Positions 50,847 to 59,863 of a stretch of DNA of 64,000 nucleotides are shown piece by piece. The stretch is taken from positions 103,276 through 167,275 of the forward strand of contig WASS01000029.1 of the NCBI GenBank assembly GCA_009712635.1, read 5' to 3'. The translations under genes and the position numbers were made by a program. Below the pieces are notes generated by a model. It made no database searches and had not been told where the DNA came from. It saw nothing but the letters and a program-made list of their open reading frames with translations. Positions within the stretch are counted from its first letter, which is position 1; each line of letters starts with the position of its first letter. The stretch comes from Hungatella sp. (GTDB lineage: Bacteria; Bacillota; Clostridia; Lachnospirales; Lachnospiraceae).

Positions 50847-50876
50847 TTGACATCAGATGGGGAAAGGTAATATAAT
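50847..50876 (+). promoter_or_regulatory. Promoter of the marR-flavodoxin operon
   Basis: Consensus TTGACA (50847) and TATAAT (50871), 18 nt apart, 43 nt before the MarR start codon. The -10 lies inside a palindrome. Confidence 0.85.
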
Positions 50877-50904
50877 ACCTAAATATAGATAATATATTAC
50901 CTAT
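50865..50904 (+). promoter_or_regulatory. Twin MarR operator palindromes
   Basis: AGGTA-N6-TACCT (50865-50880) covers the -10. ATAGATAATATATTACCTAT (50885-50904; 9 of 10 pairs match) covers the leader just before the ribosome-binding site. They are 20-22 bp apart centre to centre, two helical turns, as expected for cooperative binding of a MarR dimer pair. Confidence 0.75.
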
Positions 50905-50918
50905 TTGGAGGCGTGTTA

Positions 50919-51380
50919 ATGTACGATTTTGAAAATATGGATAAAAGGCTGATTGTATTTGGGTATTTGTTTCGAATTGCTAATCGTCTGCAAAGCAAGA
51001 TGGATTCCCAGATGAAAGACCTGACTGCGAAACAATGGTTTGTAATTCTCGTATTGGGACTATTCGATCATCCACCCACCTTAAAGCAACTTGCGCAAGC
51101 ATGTGATACCTCTCACCAGAACACAAAGCAGCTTGTTATGAAACTGGCCGATAAAGGTTTTGTGACCATTTATAATGATGAGATGGATGGCAGAGCGATG
51201 CGGATAGCCGCAACCGATCAGTGCCAGCAATGGGATAAAGACAATGAAATGATTGCAACAAAGTTCATGGCTGAAATGTTCTCTGGCATGAGCAAGGATG
51301 AGATCACAGGTTTAAGCAGTTCGCTGATAACAATATTTGATAATCTGGGTAATATAAACGGAGGGATAGCAGATGTCTAA
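50919..51380 (+). CDS. MarR-family transcriptional regulator
   Basis: 153 residues. A winged helix at about residues 40-100 (LTAKQWFVILVLGLFDHPPTLKQLAQACDTSHQNTKQLVMKLADKGFV). The ATG at 50919 follows TTTGGAGG; a GTG two codons earlier is less likely. It overlaps the flavodoxin gene by eight bases and probably represses both from the palindromes upstream, in response to an oxidant or drug. Confidence 0.9.
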   Translation: MYDFENMDKRLIVFGYLFRIANRLQSKMDSQMKDLTAKQWFVILVLGLFDHPPTLKQLAQACDTSHQNTKQLVMKLADKGFVTIYNDEMDGRAMRIAATDQCQQWDKDNEMIATKFMAEMFSGMSKDEITGLSSSLITIFDNLGNINGGIADV

Positions 51381-51912
51381 AAAAATTTTAGTCACATATA
51401 CATCAAAATATGGCTCTACCAGTCAATATGCCCAATGGATTGCGGAGGAATTAAATGCAGATCTATTTCCCGCCAGGTCGGTGAAACCGAAAGATCTGAG
51501 TAAATATGATATTGTTATTTATGGAGGCGGTTTGTATGCTGGTGGTATTGCAGGAGTAAAACTGGTTACTCAAAATCCCTGCAAGAATCTCATTGTGTTT
51601 ACTGTGGGATTAGCAGATCCTGGCACAACGGATTACAGTCCAATAATAAATAAAAACTTTACGCCGCAGCTTTTGAAAAATACGAAGTTATTTCATTTGC
51701 GGGGAGGAATAGACTATAAAAAGCTGGGTCCAGTTCATAAAACGATGATGGCAATGATGAAAAATATGATTCTAAAAAAGCCTGATTGTGAAAGGGATGG
51801 AGAGGACAAAGAATTTCTGGATACTTATAACTCAAAAGTTAATTTTGAGAATAAGCAAAGCATAGATTCGTTAATTGCTTATGTAAATGGCATGTGTACT
51901 GATAACAGCTGA
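51373..51912 (+). CDS. Flavodoxin-domain protein
   Basis: 179 residues. The FMN phosphate loop TYTSKYGSTSQYAQWIA is at the N-terminus, then YDIVIYGGGLYAGGIAG (isoalloxazine loop) and FTVGLADPGTT. It belongs to the HemG/flavodoxin_5-like group found in anaerobes, which transfer electrons to small oxidoreductases. The protoporphyrinogen oxidase role of HemG is not supported by any haem gene here. Coupled translation with MarR suggests stress-induced expression. Confidence 0.85.
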   Translation: MSKKILVTYTSKYGSTSQYAQWIAEELNADLFPARSVKPKDLSKYDIVIYGGGLYAGGIAGVKLVTQNPCKNLIVFTVGLADPGTTDYSPIINKNFTPQLLKNTKLFHLRGGIDYKKLGPVHKTMMAMMKNMILKKPDCERDGEDKEFLDTYNSKVNFENKQSIDSLIAYVNGMCTDNS

Positions 51913-51918
51913 AAGGAA

Positions 51919-51959
51919 GGTGCCGCTTAATAACTATCATTCAGCTATTTTGCGGCACC
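51919..51959. terminator. Hairpin between convergent flavodoxin and pectate lyase genes
   Basis: GGTGCCGC and GCGGCACC form a perfect 8-bp stem with a 25-nt loop. There is no T-run, so its activity as a terminator is uncertain; the position between two convergent stops supports it. Confidence 0.5.
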
Positions 51960-51973
51960 CCGGTGTCTGGAGA

Positions 51974-53593
51974 TTAATTTCCTCCAACTGATATTAGGTT
52001 TGTTGTGTAGCTTCTGATTTTGGACATTAAAGCTGTATTTAAGTCAGAAGATGTATCATCAACTGCGTTATCAAATTTCCAGGTAAAGTCACCCTGATTT
52101 AACCGACCCGCACTTGTTGTAACAATTCCTTCAACATGATTCACGGATTCAATATCAGATAGGCTGACGCCAATGTCCTTGCCGGTATCAAAATTATTGT
52201 AAGCAGTACTGCCTGCAATAGTTTTGTAAAGAGTGGGAACTGTTTCATTTCTTGCAGATGCGAAATATGCATCAAAGGAGACCGCATTTTTGCCTGTGGT
52301 TCCTTCATTGGAATTTGCATAAATCAGGCTGGAGGCATTCTCTATTCTATTGTTAAAGGCTTTGATCATACCGCCGTTTTCTCCGGAGAACGTACCCTGA
52401 CCCAAAGCATCCGTGCCTTGTAAAGAACTCATCATAGGGTATTTGCAATGTCTGAAATAGTTTGCTTCTACAAATGCAGAACTTCCCTTTGTTACCCCAA
52501 CGCCGTATTTTGCATTACCGTCAAAATAATTATTGTAAATATGAACAGAGGCTGCACGGATTCTTGGATGACGGGAATCGGAATGATCGTACCAGTTATG
52601 ATGGTACGTTACGAAAAATTCTGCCGTATCTTTCATTCCGCAAAGAGAACATTTCCCGGAATCCCAGAAATGATTGTAGGAGAGGGTTACATATGTGGAT
52701 CCGCTTTTCACATCAGCAGAACCGTCTCCTTTTGCCTGATCTGCATCAGATCCTGCTTTTCCGTAAAAGATATCATTATTATGAACCCAGATATTACAGT
52801 TAGACGTATCAAGTGAAATTCCATCGTCAGGGAACAGCATGATTCCTAAGTTCCTGATTTCCAGGTTTCCGCAGTTTCTGATTAAAAACCCCCATCCATA
52901 TGCGGTTGCATCATTGCCAATACCTTCTAATGTCATATTCATTTCTTTATAGGATGTTTTTCCCTTTACCTCAAGGTATCCATTGCTGTTGAGCTCTCCA
53001 GCCATATTGCTGTCCAAAACCTGTCCGATGAAGCGGATAGCAAGAGGTGTTGTGTCGTATCCTTTCTGACGCAATGTTAAAATCTCACCAATACCGGTAC
53101 CTGTTTGCTTTTTGCCGGAACTGTTTACCTTAACATCAAGGGATACGGTTTTTGCAGTTTCAGAAGTAACATAAATTACCTGGGCATTGTCTTTTAAAAT
53201 TCCGTTTTCCCCATACGCGCCAGATCCGGATTTATACTGGGAATCGCGGGAAAAAGCAAATCCGGTTCTGTCGTTTGCCCTTACGGTGATAACGCCGGAA
53301 ATAATGCTCTCTTTCGTGTTATTTGGGAGGATTGCTTCCGCTTTCATAATGTATTGGCCGGCTGCAAGACCTACCGCATCGGCTCTCCAATAGGTGGGAT
53401 ATTTTCTTATTAATTCAGAATCAAGTTGTACATAAGCAGAATCGCCAGCAGCCGAAGGTTTTATATAGACCTTGTAGGAGATTGCATTGCTGAGAGGGTT
53501 CCATTTAATATAAGCACTTTCAAACCAGCCCCCGCTTTCTGTCAGGGTTATACCAGCACCAGAAGCTGGATGTAAATAATTTTCTAAAATCAT
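51974..53593 (-). CDS. Pectate lyase family 1 enzyme without signal peptide
   Basis: 539 residues. A fibronectin-like N-terminal domain (about 20-105) precedes a right-handed beta-helix of the PL1 type (about 130-480): GIGNDATAYGWGFLIRNCGNLEIRNLGIM, DDGISLDTSNCNIWVHNNDIFYG, YVTLSYNHFWDSGK and YHHNWYDHSDSRHPRIRAASVHIYNNYF with the likely catalytic Arg in SRHPRIR. It cleaves polygalacturonate by beta-elimination with Ca2+. No signal peptide or lipobox precedes the first domain, and AGGAGG directly precedes the ATG, so the protein seems to start here. Clostridial PL1 enzymes are usually secreted. Confidence 0.88.
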   Translation of the reverse strand: MILENYLHPASGAGITLTESGGWFESAYIKWNPLSNAISYKVYIKPSAAGDSAYVQLDSELIRKYPTYWRADAVGLAAGQYIMKAEAILPNNTKESIISGVITVRANDRTGFAFSRDSQYKSGSGAYGENGILKDNAQVIYVTSETAKTVSLDVKVNSSGKKQTGTGIGEILTLRQKGYDTTPLAIRFIGQVLDSNMAGELNSNGYLEVKGKTSYKEMNMTLEGIGNDATAYGWGFLIRNCGNLEIRNLGIMLFPDDGISLDTSNCNIWVHNNDIFYGKAGSDADQAKGDGSADVKSGSTYVTLSYNHFWDSGKCSLCGMKDTAEFFVTYHHNWYDHSDSRHPRIRAASVHIYNNYFDGNAKYGVGVTKGSSAFVEANYFRHCKYPMMSSLQGTDALGQGTFSGENGGMIKAFNNRIENASSLIYANSNEGTTGKNAVSFDAYFASARNETVPTLYKTIAGSTAYNNFDTGKDIGVSLSDIESVNHVEGIVTTSAGRLNQGDFTWKFDNAVDDTSSDLNTALMSKIRSYTTNLISVGGN

Positions 53594-53655
53594 AGTTTAA
53601 AACCTCCTGTTATTCTAATTACAGAAAATCGGATCCACGTTTTCTATGACTGAAT

Positions 53656-53683
53656 ATTATAATGACTGGTCCGTGCAATACAA
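53656..53683 (-). promoter_or_regulatory. Promoter of the pectate lyase gene
   Basis: On the minus strand TTGTAT and TATAAT are 16 nt apart, 63 nt before the start codon. The short region upstream shows no hydrophobic leader in any frame. Confidence 0.55.
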
Positions 53684-53706
53684 TGCAATCCATTGCGGAT
53701 ATCTGG

Positions 53707-54072
53707 TCAATTCAGACAACGAATAATAAAAGATACAATCACCAGCCAAAACAGCACAATCGGTATGGCGTAATACCATTTCTTTGGTTTACCGCATTCC
53801 CAAAGTCCTTCCGCCTCCCGTTGGCTTACGGCAAATATTTCAGGTGGTATCAGCCGGATGGTAAGTGCCACCAGCACAGGCAATAAGATAATATCGTCTA
53901 TGTAGCCCAGAACTGGAATGAAATCCGGAATTAAGTCGATAGGAGATAAAGCATATGCGATTGTAAGACTGGCAATTAATTTCGCTGTAATAGGCGTTTC
54001 CTTCTTTTTCATTGCGATAAAAACAGCAGGTATATCTGTTTTAAGTTTTTTAGCACGATCTCTGAAGGTCAT
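53707..54072 (-). CDS. YkvA/DUF1232 membrane protein
   Basis: 121 residues. The DUF1232 signature ALSPIDLIPDFIPVLGYIDDIILLPVL lies in the middle, with a C-terminal hydrophobic segment (YYAIPIVLFWLVIVSFII). Members are small membrane proteins of unknown function. The ATG at 54072 (MTFRDRAK) is preferred because TTGGAG precedes it; a frame seven codons longer exists. It lies 24 nt downstream of the phosphatase-like gene on the same strand and may share its transcript. Confidence 0.8.
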   Translation of the reverse strand: MTFRDRAKKLKTDIPAVFIAMKKKETPITAKLIASLTIAYALSPIDLIPDFIPVLGYIDDIILLPVLVALTIRLIPPEIFAVSQREAEGLWECGKPKKWYYAIPIVLFWLVIVSFIIRCLN

Positions 54073-54096
54073 AGTATTCTCCAAAATAATCAATAT

Positions 54097-54624
54097 TTAT
54101 GATTTGATTTCATAGGTTAACAGCCCGCCGTTTTTTACAACACTTCTTCTAAAGTCATAATCATCAGGCTTTCCTTTAAAATAGTAGTTTATGATCCGCG
54201 CATTAGCACTATGCGTTACAATTAAAACATTATTTTCTATGTGTTCTTTCATTATCATATTACAAAAATCCAAAGTTCGATTTAAAAATACCTGGAATTT
54301 CTCTGTGCCTTTATCGCCATTTTTTATTGCCTGCCAAAATAATTGAAGGGTATCAGCACTTTCGTCTGTACCTTCAAACTCACCACAGTTAATTTCTGAA
54401 AGTCTGTCATCTAATATAATGGGTCCTCTATAAATAATTTCACAGGTTTGGCGTGCCCGCGTTTGAGGGCTGCTAAAGCATGCATTAAAATTAATATTCC
54501 TAAGGTTTTCTGACTGCTGTTTTGCCTGTGCGATTCCAGTCTGATTCAATTTTATATCGGTACAGCCGTTGAATCTCTTATGGAGATTCCAATCGGTTTC
54601 TCCCTGACGTACAAGGTATATCAT
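54097..54624 (-). CDS. Histidine-phosphatase-fold protein with Gln in place of the catalytic His
   Basis: 175 residues of the phosphoglycerate-mutase/CobC superfamily. The defining RHGET motif reads RQGETDWN (codon CAG), so the phospho-accepting histidine (His9 equivalent) is absent. Other conserved parts remain: SSPQTRARQTCEII, EINCGEFEG and IVTHSANARIINYYF with the second histidine. It should therefore be inactive as a classical phosphatase, or be a binding protein or a subfamily with changed chemistry. GGGGGAAC precedes the ATG. There is no frameshift or stop. Confidence 0.85.
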   Translation of the reverse strand: MIYLVRQGETDWNLHKRFNGCTDIKLNQTGIAQAKQQSENLRNINFNACFSSPQTRARQTCEIIYRGPIILDDRLSEINCGEFEGTDESADTLQLFWQAIKNGDKGTEKFQVFLNRTLDFCNMIMKEHIENNVLIVTHSANARIINYYFKGKPDDYDFRRSVVKNGGLLTYEIKS

Positions 54625-54808
54625 GTCAGTTCCCCCTTATTTAATATTTTTTCCAGACCCTAAACCATAAACTAAGACCATATTACCACGTATCATAATG
54701 GTTTTCCACTGTACCTGGTATAAAATATCAATCAAAAATAAAATCAGGTTTACAATTCGCTTCCATTCCTCTTTTTACTTAATAAATACCATCAAGGAGG
54801 ATTTTCTG

Positions 54809-55210
54809 ATGAATGGAAATACAGAGAAAAAAGAGCTGAAAAAATCTTACTTACAATCGTATCAGGCTCTCGGCTTTTCGATTAAAACGCTGGAAGTCTT
54901 GATAACTCGTATGAAAGAAGAACAAACACAAACCATGTCTGTCTTGGCAGCGCAGTCTGGTACAAGCCAGTCTGATGTGGAGATGACGGATGTATTTACC
55001 CGCCTCAGAAAGCAACTGGTAGAAAAAAATCTGATTTGCAGTGCCATTGTAAAGAAAGTGGAGTGTATGGACTGTGAAATAGAAAAAAACATTCTTTTAT
55101 TAAAATATATATCCGGATATACGTGGGAAGAGATCAGCGAGATAACCCATTATAGCTTAAGACAGGTTTATAACATTCATAATCTTGCGCTGAAACATTT
55201 TCCCATGTGA
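54809..55210 (+). CDS. Sigma-region-4-like regulatory protein
   Basis: 133 residues. The C-terminal 55 residues contain a sigma-70 region 4 type helix-turn-helix (EIEKNILLLKYISGYTWEEISEITHYSLRQVYNIHNLAL), similar to DUF1492/phage-type transcription regulators. The N-terminal part is helical and charged. The ATG at 54809 follows AAGGAGG; a longer frame has no ribosome-binding site. It lies 40 nt before the GH93 gene on the same strand, so it may regulate the polysaccharide enzymes. No other phage gene is near. Confidence 0.72.
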   Translation: MNGNTEKKELKKSYLQSYQALGFSIKTLEVLITRMKEEQTQTMSVLAAQSGTSQSDVEMTDVFTRLRKQLVEKNLICSAIVKKVECMDCEIEKNILLLKYISGYTWEEISEITHYSLRQVYNIHNLALKHFPM

Positions 55211-55250
55211 TAGAAACCGGTATAAATAAAAATAAGAAAGGGGTAACGAA

Positions 55251-56648
55251 ATGAAGAATTACGGACCATCAGTCATGTATACGTCACCTGCAGGTTCGCC
55301 TGCTCCAGGTGTGTTATATGCGAGGGCAATGCAGACGGGCAATGGAGCAATGTATGCAACATTTGAACAGTACACCACAGGGGCAGCGTCATTCCCCATA
55401 TTTGAAAGCACAAATGAAGGAGATTCCTGGACAAAGGTGGGAGATGTAAAGGATACTCATAAGGGAGTAGGAATGAGATGGGAGCCACATTTATATGAGC
55501 TGCCTCAGGCGATTGGGGATATGCCGGCAGGTACGCTTTTGTGTGCCGGACTTGTTTTACCTTATGACCGGTCTTTCTGCGAGATTGATTTATATAAGAG
55601 CAGCAATGCAGGCAGAAGCTGGACATATGTAAGCACAATTGCAGAGGGCAAGGCTGCGTATCCTGGAAATGATCCTGTCTGGGAGCCTTTTTTAATGGTA
55701 GCCAATAACAGGCTGATCTGTTATTACTCCGATGAACGGGATACTGCCCACAGCCAGAAATTAGTGCATCAGACTACAACAGACGGCATTCATTGGAGCA
55801 TTGTAGTAAATGATGTTGCACTTTCCGACAGCAGACAGAGACCGGGTATGGCAGTGGTGGCTCAAATGCCGGACGGTAATTATATTATGACTTATGAGAT
55901 CGTTGGAAATCCTGGCGGTGCATTTTATAAAATATCATCAGATCCCGAAAGCTGGAATCAGGCGGATGCCGGAACTTGTTTTGATCCGTCTGGAAGTGGT
56001 CCATATTGTGTAAATTTAAATGGTACGATTCTGTTAAGCAGCGGCGGTAACAATAAGCTATATACCAATCAGAATAATGGCATTGGCAGCTGGACGCAGA
56101 TTGATTCCGTTATCGGTGCATGCTATTCCAGATGTCTTGTGCCAATGAGTAACGGACGCCTGTTTGTGATCGGAGCGGGCTGGAATGGCAGTGGATTAAA
56201 TAATGTGACTTATGGTGATATGTCAGTTTCAACAACAGCAGATACCAATGTAAAACTTGTAAACCGGGCTACCGGATTGTGTATGGATGGATATGGGTAT
56301 ACCATAAATGGCTCCGACTGCTGTCAGTATGCCAGCAATACCAGTAACAATCAGAAATGGGTGCTTGAGCAATCCGGAAGCTATTATATGATCAGAAATG
56401 CTGCAACCGGACTGTATTTAGATGGCATGGCACGTACGTCGAATGGCTCTGTTTGCGGTCAATGGAGTAACAGCGGAAGCAACAATCAAAAATGGCAGCG
56501 GGAAAGTTCAAATAATTTTTATAAATTTAAAAATGTTACAACCGGACTATATCTGGATGGAATGGGGGCAACTGCCAATGGATCGAATTTGTGCCAGTGG
56601 GCAGTCAGTACAAGCTATAACCAGCAGTGGTCTGTTGTTACGCCTTAA
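55251..56648 (+). CDS. GH93-like exo-arabinanase with ricin-type CBM13, no signal peptide
   Basis: 465 residues. The six-bladed sialidase-like propeller (about 1-325) has Asp-box-like turns (STNEGDSWTKV, SSNAGRSWTYV, TTDGIHWSIV), PVWEPFLMV near residue 142, and YYSDERDTAHSQKLVHQ and RPGMAVVAQMPDGNYIMTYE, which I associate with exo-1,5-alpha-L-arabinanases. Three QxW ricin repeats follow from about 333 (NQKW, NQKW, NQQW), a galactose/arabinan-binding CBM13. No signal peptide is present; AAAGGGG lies before the ATG. GH33 sialidase is an alternative, but the FRIP and Arg-triad motifs were not seen. It lies near the pectate lyase, consistent with pectin arabinan breakdown. Confidence 0.72.
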   Translation: MKNYGPSVMYTSPAGSPAPGVLYARAMQTGNGAMYATFEQYTTGAASFPIFESTNEGDSWTKVGDVKDTHKGVGMRWEPHLYELPQAIGDMPAGTLLCAGLVLPYDRSFCEIDLYKSSNAGRSWTYVSTIAEGKAAYPGNDPVWEPFLMVANNRLICYYSDERDTAHSQKLVHQTTTDGIHWSIVVNDVALSDSRQRPGMAVVAQMPDGNYIMTYEIVGNPGGAFYKISSDPESWNQADAGTCFDPSGSGPYCVNLNGTILLSSGGNNKLYTNQNNGIGSWTQIDSVIGACYSRCLVPMSNGRLFVIGAGWNGSGLNNVTYGDMSVSTTADTNVKLVNRATGLCMDGYGYTINGSDCCQYASNTSNNQKWVLEQSGSYYMIRNAATGLYLDGMARTSNGSVCGQWSNSGSNNQKWQRESSNNFYKFKNVTTGLYLDGMGATANGSNLCQWAVSTSYNQQWSVVTP

Positions 56649-56732
56649 GTGTGCAGGAAGAACTTTGCAGCGTATTCATTTCTATGTTTACATTACAGTT
56701 TGATTAGTCTTTATAAAAATTAGAAGTCATTT

Positions 56733-56811
56733 GGTTATCAACCTGAAATAACCAGGAAAGGAGCGGTGTGGTATGAGGTGTTTCACAGGCAAGGAACCGA
56801 CTGATGAATAA
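56733..56811 (+). promoter_or_regulatory. Leader of the GH48 gene: small hairpin and 12-codon peptide
   Basis: GGTTAT (56733) and ATAACC (56748) can pair. AAAGGAG then precedes a tiny open frame of 12 codons (MRCFTGKEPTDE, 56773-56811) that ends 32 nt before the GH48 start. It may be a leader peptide or chance. No known riboswitch consensus was recognised. Confidence 0.35.
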
Positions 56812-56843
56812 AAAGTTAAATAAAAAAAGGAGGTCATCGTAAG

Positions 56844-59768
56844 ATGAGTAATAAAGTTATTAGCAAAAGCACAGACAAATATCAAAACAGATTTTTGGAA
56901 CTTTGGGGAGACATTAAGGATCCGAAAAATGGGTATTTCAGTAACAAAGGCATTCCATATCATTCGATTGAGACTATGATTGTAGAAGCTCCGGACTATG
57001 GACACGTAACGACAAGTGAAACTCTCAGCTACTATATGTGGCTTGAGGCAATGTATGGAAAGTTCACAGGAGATTTCAGCGGATTTAAAACAGCCTGGGA
57101 CACAGCAGAAGCCTATATGATTCCAACGGAAAAAGACCAGCCCGAATCCAGCATGAGTAAATATTCAGCCAGTAAGCCTGCTACATATGCACCGGAATGG
57201 GAATTGCCAGACAAATATCCTGCCCAGCTGAATTTTGGTGCAGCTGTGGGAACTGACCCGATCAACAGTGAACTGGCGGCTACATACGGCAGCAATACCA
57301 TGTATGGAATGCATTGGTTATTAGATGCAGATAACTGGTACGGTTTTGGAAGCAGAGGCGACGGTGTGTCAACACCATCTTATATCAATACGTTCCAGAG
57401 AGGAGAACAGGAGTCTACCTGGGAGACCATCCCTCAGCCATGCTGGGAAACAATGAAATACGGCGGCAAGAATGGATATCTCGATCTGTTCACCGGAGAC
57501 AGCAGCTATTCAAAGCAATTTAAATATACCGATGCACCCGATGCAGACGCCCGTGCAATCCAGGCTACTTACTGGGCAAATAAATGGGCAGAAGAATATG
57601 GCGTTGACCTTGGAACCTATAATTCTAAAGCCAGCAAAATGGGTGATTATTTAAGATATGCCATGTTTGATAAATACTTCCGTAAAATCGGTACCCCGTC
57701 AGCAGCTGGTACAGGGTATGATGCTGCTCATTATCTCATGTCCTGGTATTATGCATGGGGCGGCGGAGTAGGTTCCGACTGGGCATGGAAAATCGGAGAC
57801 AGCCATAACCACTTTGGATATCAGAATCCTATGACAGCCTGGATATTATCAGAAGATGAAGATTTAAAGCCCCTGTCTAAAAAGGGAGCCAGCGACTGGA
57901 AGTTAAGTCTTGACAGACAGCTGGAATTCTATCAGTGGCTGCAGACTTCTGAGGGTGCGATTGCAGGCGGAGCCAGTAACTCCCATAATGGCCGTTATGA
58001 AGAATGGCCGGCAGGTACCTCAACCTTTTATGGAATGGGATATGTAGCAAATCCTGTCTATGCAGATCCTGGAAGTAATACCTGGTTTGGTTTCCAGGCA
58101 TGGTCCATGCAGCGTGTAGCTGAATACTATTACAAAACCAAGGATGACAGAGCAGAAGCTATTCTGGATAAATGGGTTGGCTGGATTAAAACTGTGGTAC
58201 AGCTGAAATTAGACGGAACCTATGCAATTCCTAACGGCCTTGACTGGTCCGGACAGCCTGATACCTGGACAGGTACTTATACAGGTAATAAGAACCTGCA
58301 TGTAACTGTTACCAGCTACACCACAGACATTGGTGTTACAGGTTCCCTTGCAAATACCTTATTGTATTACAGCAAGGCATCTGGTGATGATGAAGCAAGA
58401 GTGCTGGCAAAGGAATTACTGGATCGTATGTGGGATCTGTTCAGAGATGATAAGGGTCTTTCAACGCCAGAATCAAGAGCAGATTACAAACGGTTCTTTG
58501 AACAGGAGATCTACGTACCAGCAGGATGGACTGGAAAAATGCCAAATGGGGATGTAATTAAATCCGGTGTTAAATTTTTAGACATTCGTTCTAAATATAA
58601 AGATGATCCGGATTATGAGAAAATTCTTACTGCTTATAACAATGATACTGATCCTGTATTTAACTACCACCGTTTCTGGGCACAGTGTGATATCGCTATT
58701 GCAAATGGTGTATATTCCCTGCTGTTTGGAGAAGGCGGCGAACCAGTCACTAACTCTGCAATCAACCCTGTAACTGCAGCATTTGATAAAAATATTGCGG
58801 AACAAACAGATATAACAGTAGAGCTTACCTTAAATGGTAATACGTTTACCGGTATTAAGGACGGAAGTACTTATTTAACGGAGGGTACCGATTATACCTT
58901 ATCCGACAATACAGTCATTTTATCTAAAGAATACTTAGCAGGTCAGGATGTGGGTAAGTTAAAGCTTGTTTTTGATTTCAATAAGGGAGTTGATCCGGTA
59001 CTGACAGTAACGATCACTGATTCCACACCAAGCGGTTCTGTGAAACCTGCAGCAGCAACCTTTGATAAGAACCCTGCAAAGCAGGCGGATGTTACAGCTG
59101 TCTTAACTATGGCAGGACATACACTGAAAGGTATCAGACTGGATAGTAAAGCGTTAGCTGAAGGTGTGGATTATACCATAACCGGAACCACCGTTACTTT
59201 CTTAAAAGCTTCACTGGCTGGTCTTGCTACAGGAACCTACAATGTAGTCTTCGATTTAAGTGCAGGAACAGACCCTGTAATGGTTCTGACTGTAGTAGAT
59301 ACCTCCGTTGCAAAAGGCAGCATTAAGGTACAGATGTATAATGCAAACACATCAGTACAGAGCGGTTCTCTCAGTCCGAAATTCAAGATCTACAATAACG
59401 GCACAACCAGTGTAAAACTTTCTGATGTTAAAATCAGATATTATTACACGATTAATGGAGAAATTGATCAAAACTTCTGGTGTGACTGGTCTTCCGTTGG
59501 CAGCAGCAACATTACCGGAACCTTAGTTAAATTGTCTGCTCCAAAGAAGGAGGCTGACTACTATCTGGAAATTGGATTTACATCTGGAGCGGGAAGTCTG
59601 GCAGCAGGAGAGTATGCGGAGATACAGATAAGAGTGACGAAAGCTAACTGGACGAATTATACTCAGACAGATGATTATTCCTTTGATGGCACAGCATTGA
59701 ACTATGTGGATTCGCCAAAAGTTACTGGATATATATCTAACAGTCTGAAATGGGGAATTGAACCTTAA
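56844..59768 (+). CDS. GH48 cellulase with two X2 modules and a CBM3, no signal peptide
   Basis: 974 residues. Residues 1-632 are the GH48 (alpha/alpha)6 catalytic domain, a processive reducing-end cellobiohydrolase. [35 protein letters not shown] is characteristic; Glu59 in TSET corresponds to the acid of Cel48F. Two X2 (Ig-like) modules begin at about 637 and 732 (AFDKN/TFDKN starts). The C-terminal CBM3 (about 824-974) has [20 protein letters not shown] and WGIEP at the end. The catalytic domain begins within about ten residues of the ATG, leaving no room for a signal peptide, although AAAGGAGGTCATC before the ATG is a strong ribosome-binding site. Clostridial GH48 enzymes normally have one. 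Confidence 0.94.
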   Translation: MSNKVISKSTDKYQNRFLELWGDIKDPKNGYFSNKGIPYHSIETMIVEAPDYGHVTTSETLSYYMWLEAMYGKFTGDFSGFKTAWDTAEAYMIPTEKDQPESSMSKYSASKPATYAPEWELPDKYPAQLNFGAAVGTDPINSELAATYGSNTMYGMHWLLDADNWYGFGSRGDGVSTPSYINTFQRGEQESTWETIPQPCWETMKYGGKNGYLDLFTGDSSYSKQFKYTDAPDADARAIQATYWANKWAEEYGVDLGTYNSKASKMGDYLRYAMFDKYFRKIGTPSAAGTGYDAAHYLMSWYYAWGGGVGSDWAWKIGDSHNHFGYQNPMTAWILSEDEDLKPLSKKGASDWKLSLDRQLEFYQWLQTSEGAIAGGASNSHNGRYEEWPAGTSTFYGMGYVANPVYADPGSNTWFGFQAWSMQRVAEYYYKTKDDRAEAILDKWVGWIKTVVQLKLDGTYAIPNGLDWSGQPDTWTGTYTGNKNLHVTVTSYTTDIGVTGSLANTLLYYSKASGDDEARVLAKELLDRMWDLFRDDKGLSTPESRADYKRFFEQEIYVPAGWTGKMPNGDVIKSGVKFLDIRSKYKDDPDYEKILTAYNNDTDPVFNYHRFWAQCDIAIANGVYSLLFGEGGEPVTNSAINPVTAAFDKNIAEQTDITVELTLNGNTFTGIKDGSTYLTEGTDYTLSDNTVILSKEYLAGQDVGKLKLVFDFNKGVDPVLTVTITDSTPSGSVKPAAATFDKNPAKQADVTAVLTMAGHTLKGIRLDSKALAEGVDYTITGTTVTFLKASLAGLATGTYNVVFDLSAGTDPVMVLTVVDTSVAKGSIKVQMYNANTSVQSGSLSPKFKIYNNGTTSVKLSDVKIRYYYTINGEIDQNFWCDWSSVGSSNITGTLVKLSAPKKEADYYLEIGFTSGAGSLAAGEYAEIQIRVTKANWTNYTQTDDYSFDGTALNYVDSPKVTGYISNSLKWGIEP

Positions 59769-59800
59769 GGGATAGGAAACAAAACTCCATAAATATCAAA

Positions 59801-59846
59801 AGCATGTTCCGGATTCTTATTTTAAGTATCCGGAACATGCTTTATT
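59801..59846 (+). terminator. Strong terminator behind the GH48 gene
   Basis: A perfect 14-bp stem, AGCATGTTCCGGAT with ATCCGGAACATGCT, 13-nt loop, then TTATT. It sits between convergent genes and may act in both directions. Confidence 0.88.
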
Positions 59847-59863
59847 ATGGCTCGTCCATTATT

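Noticed and set aside
51373..51912. HemG protoporphyrinogen oxidase
   Set aside because: The flavodoxin fold is clear, but an O2-independent haem role needs genes not seen here; generic flavodoxin-domain naming is safer.
54809..55210. Prophage remnant
   Set aside because: Only one phage-like regulator is present; no integrase, structural or lysis genes and no attachment repeats were seen.
55251..56648. GH33 sialidase
   Set aside because: Asp-box-like turns exist, but the FRIP motif and arginine triad were not seen; the WEPF and YYSDERD region fits GH93 better.
56733..56811. Cyclic-di-GMP riboswitch before the cellulase
   Set aside because: CACAGGCAA resembles part of the GEMM-I core, but the second helix, GNRA loop and receptor are not found.
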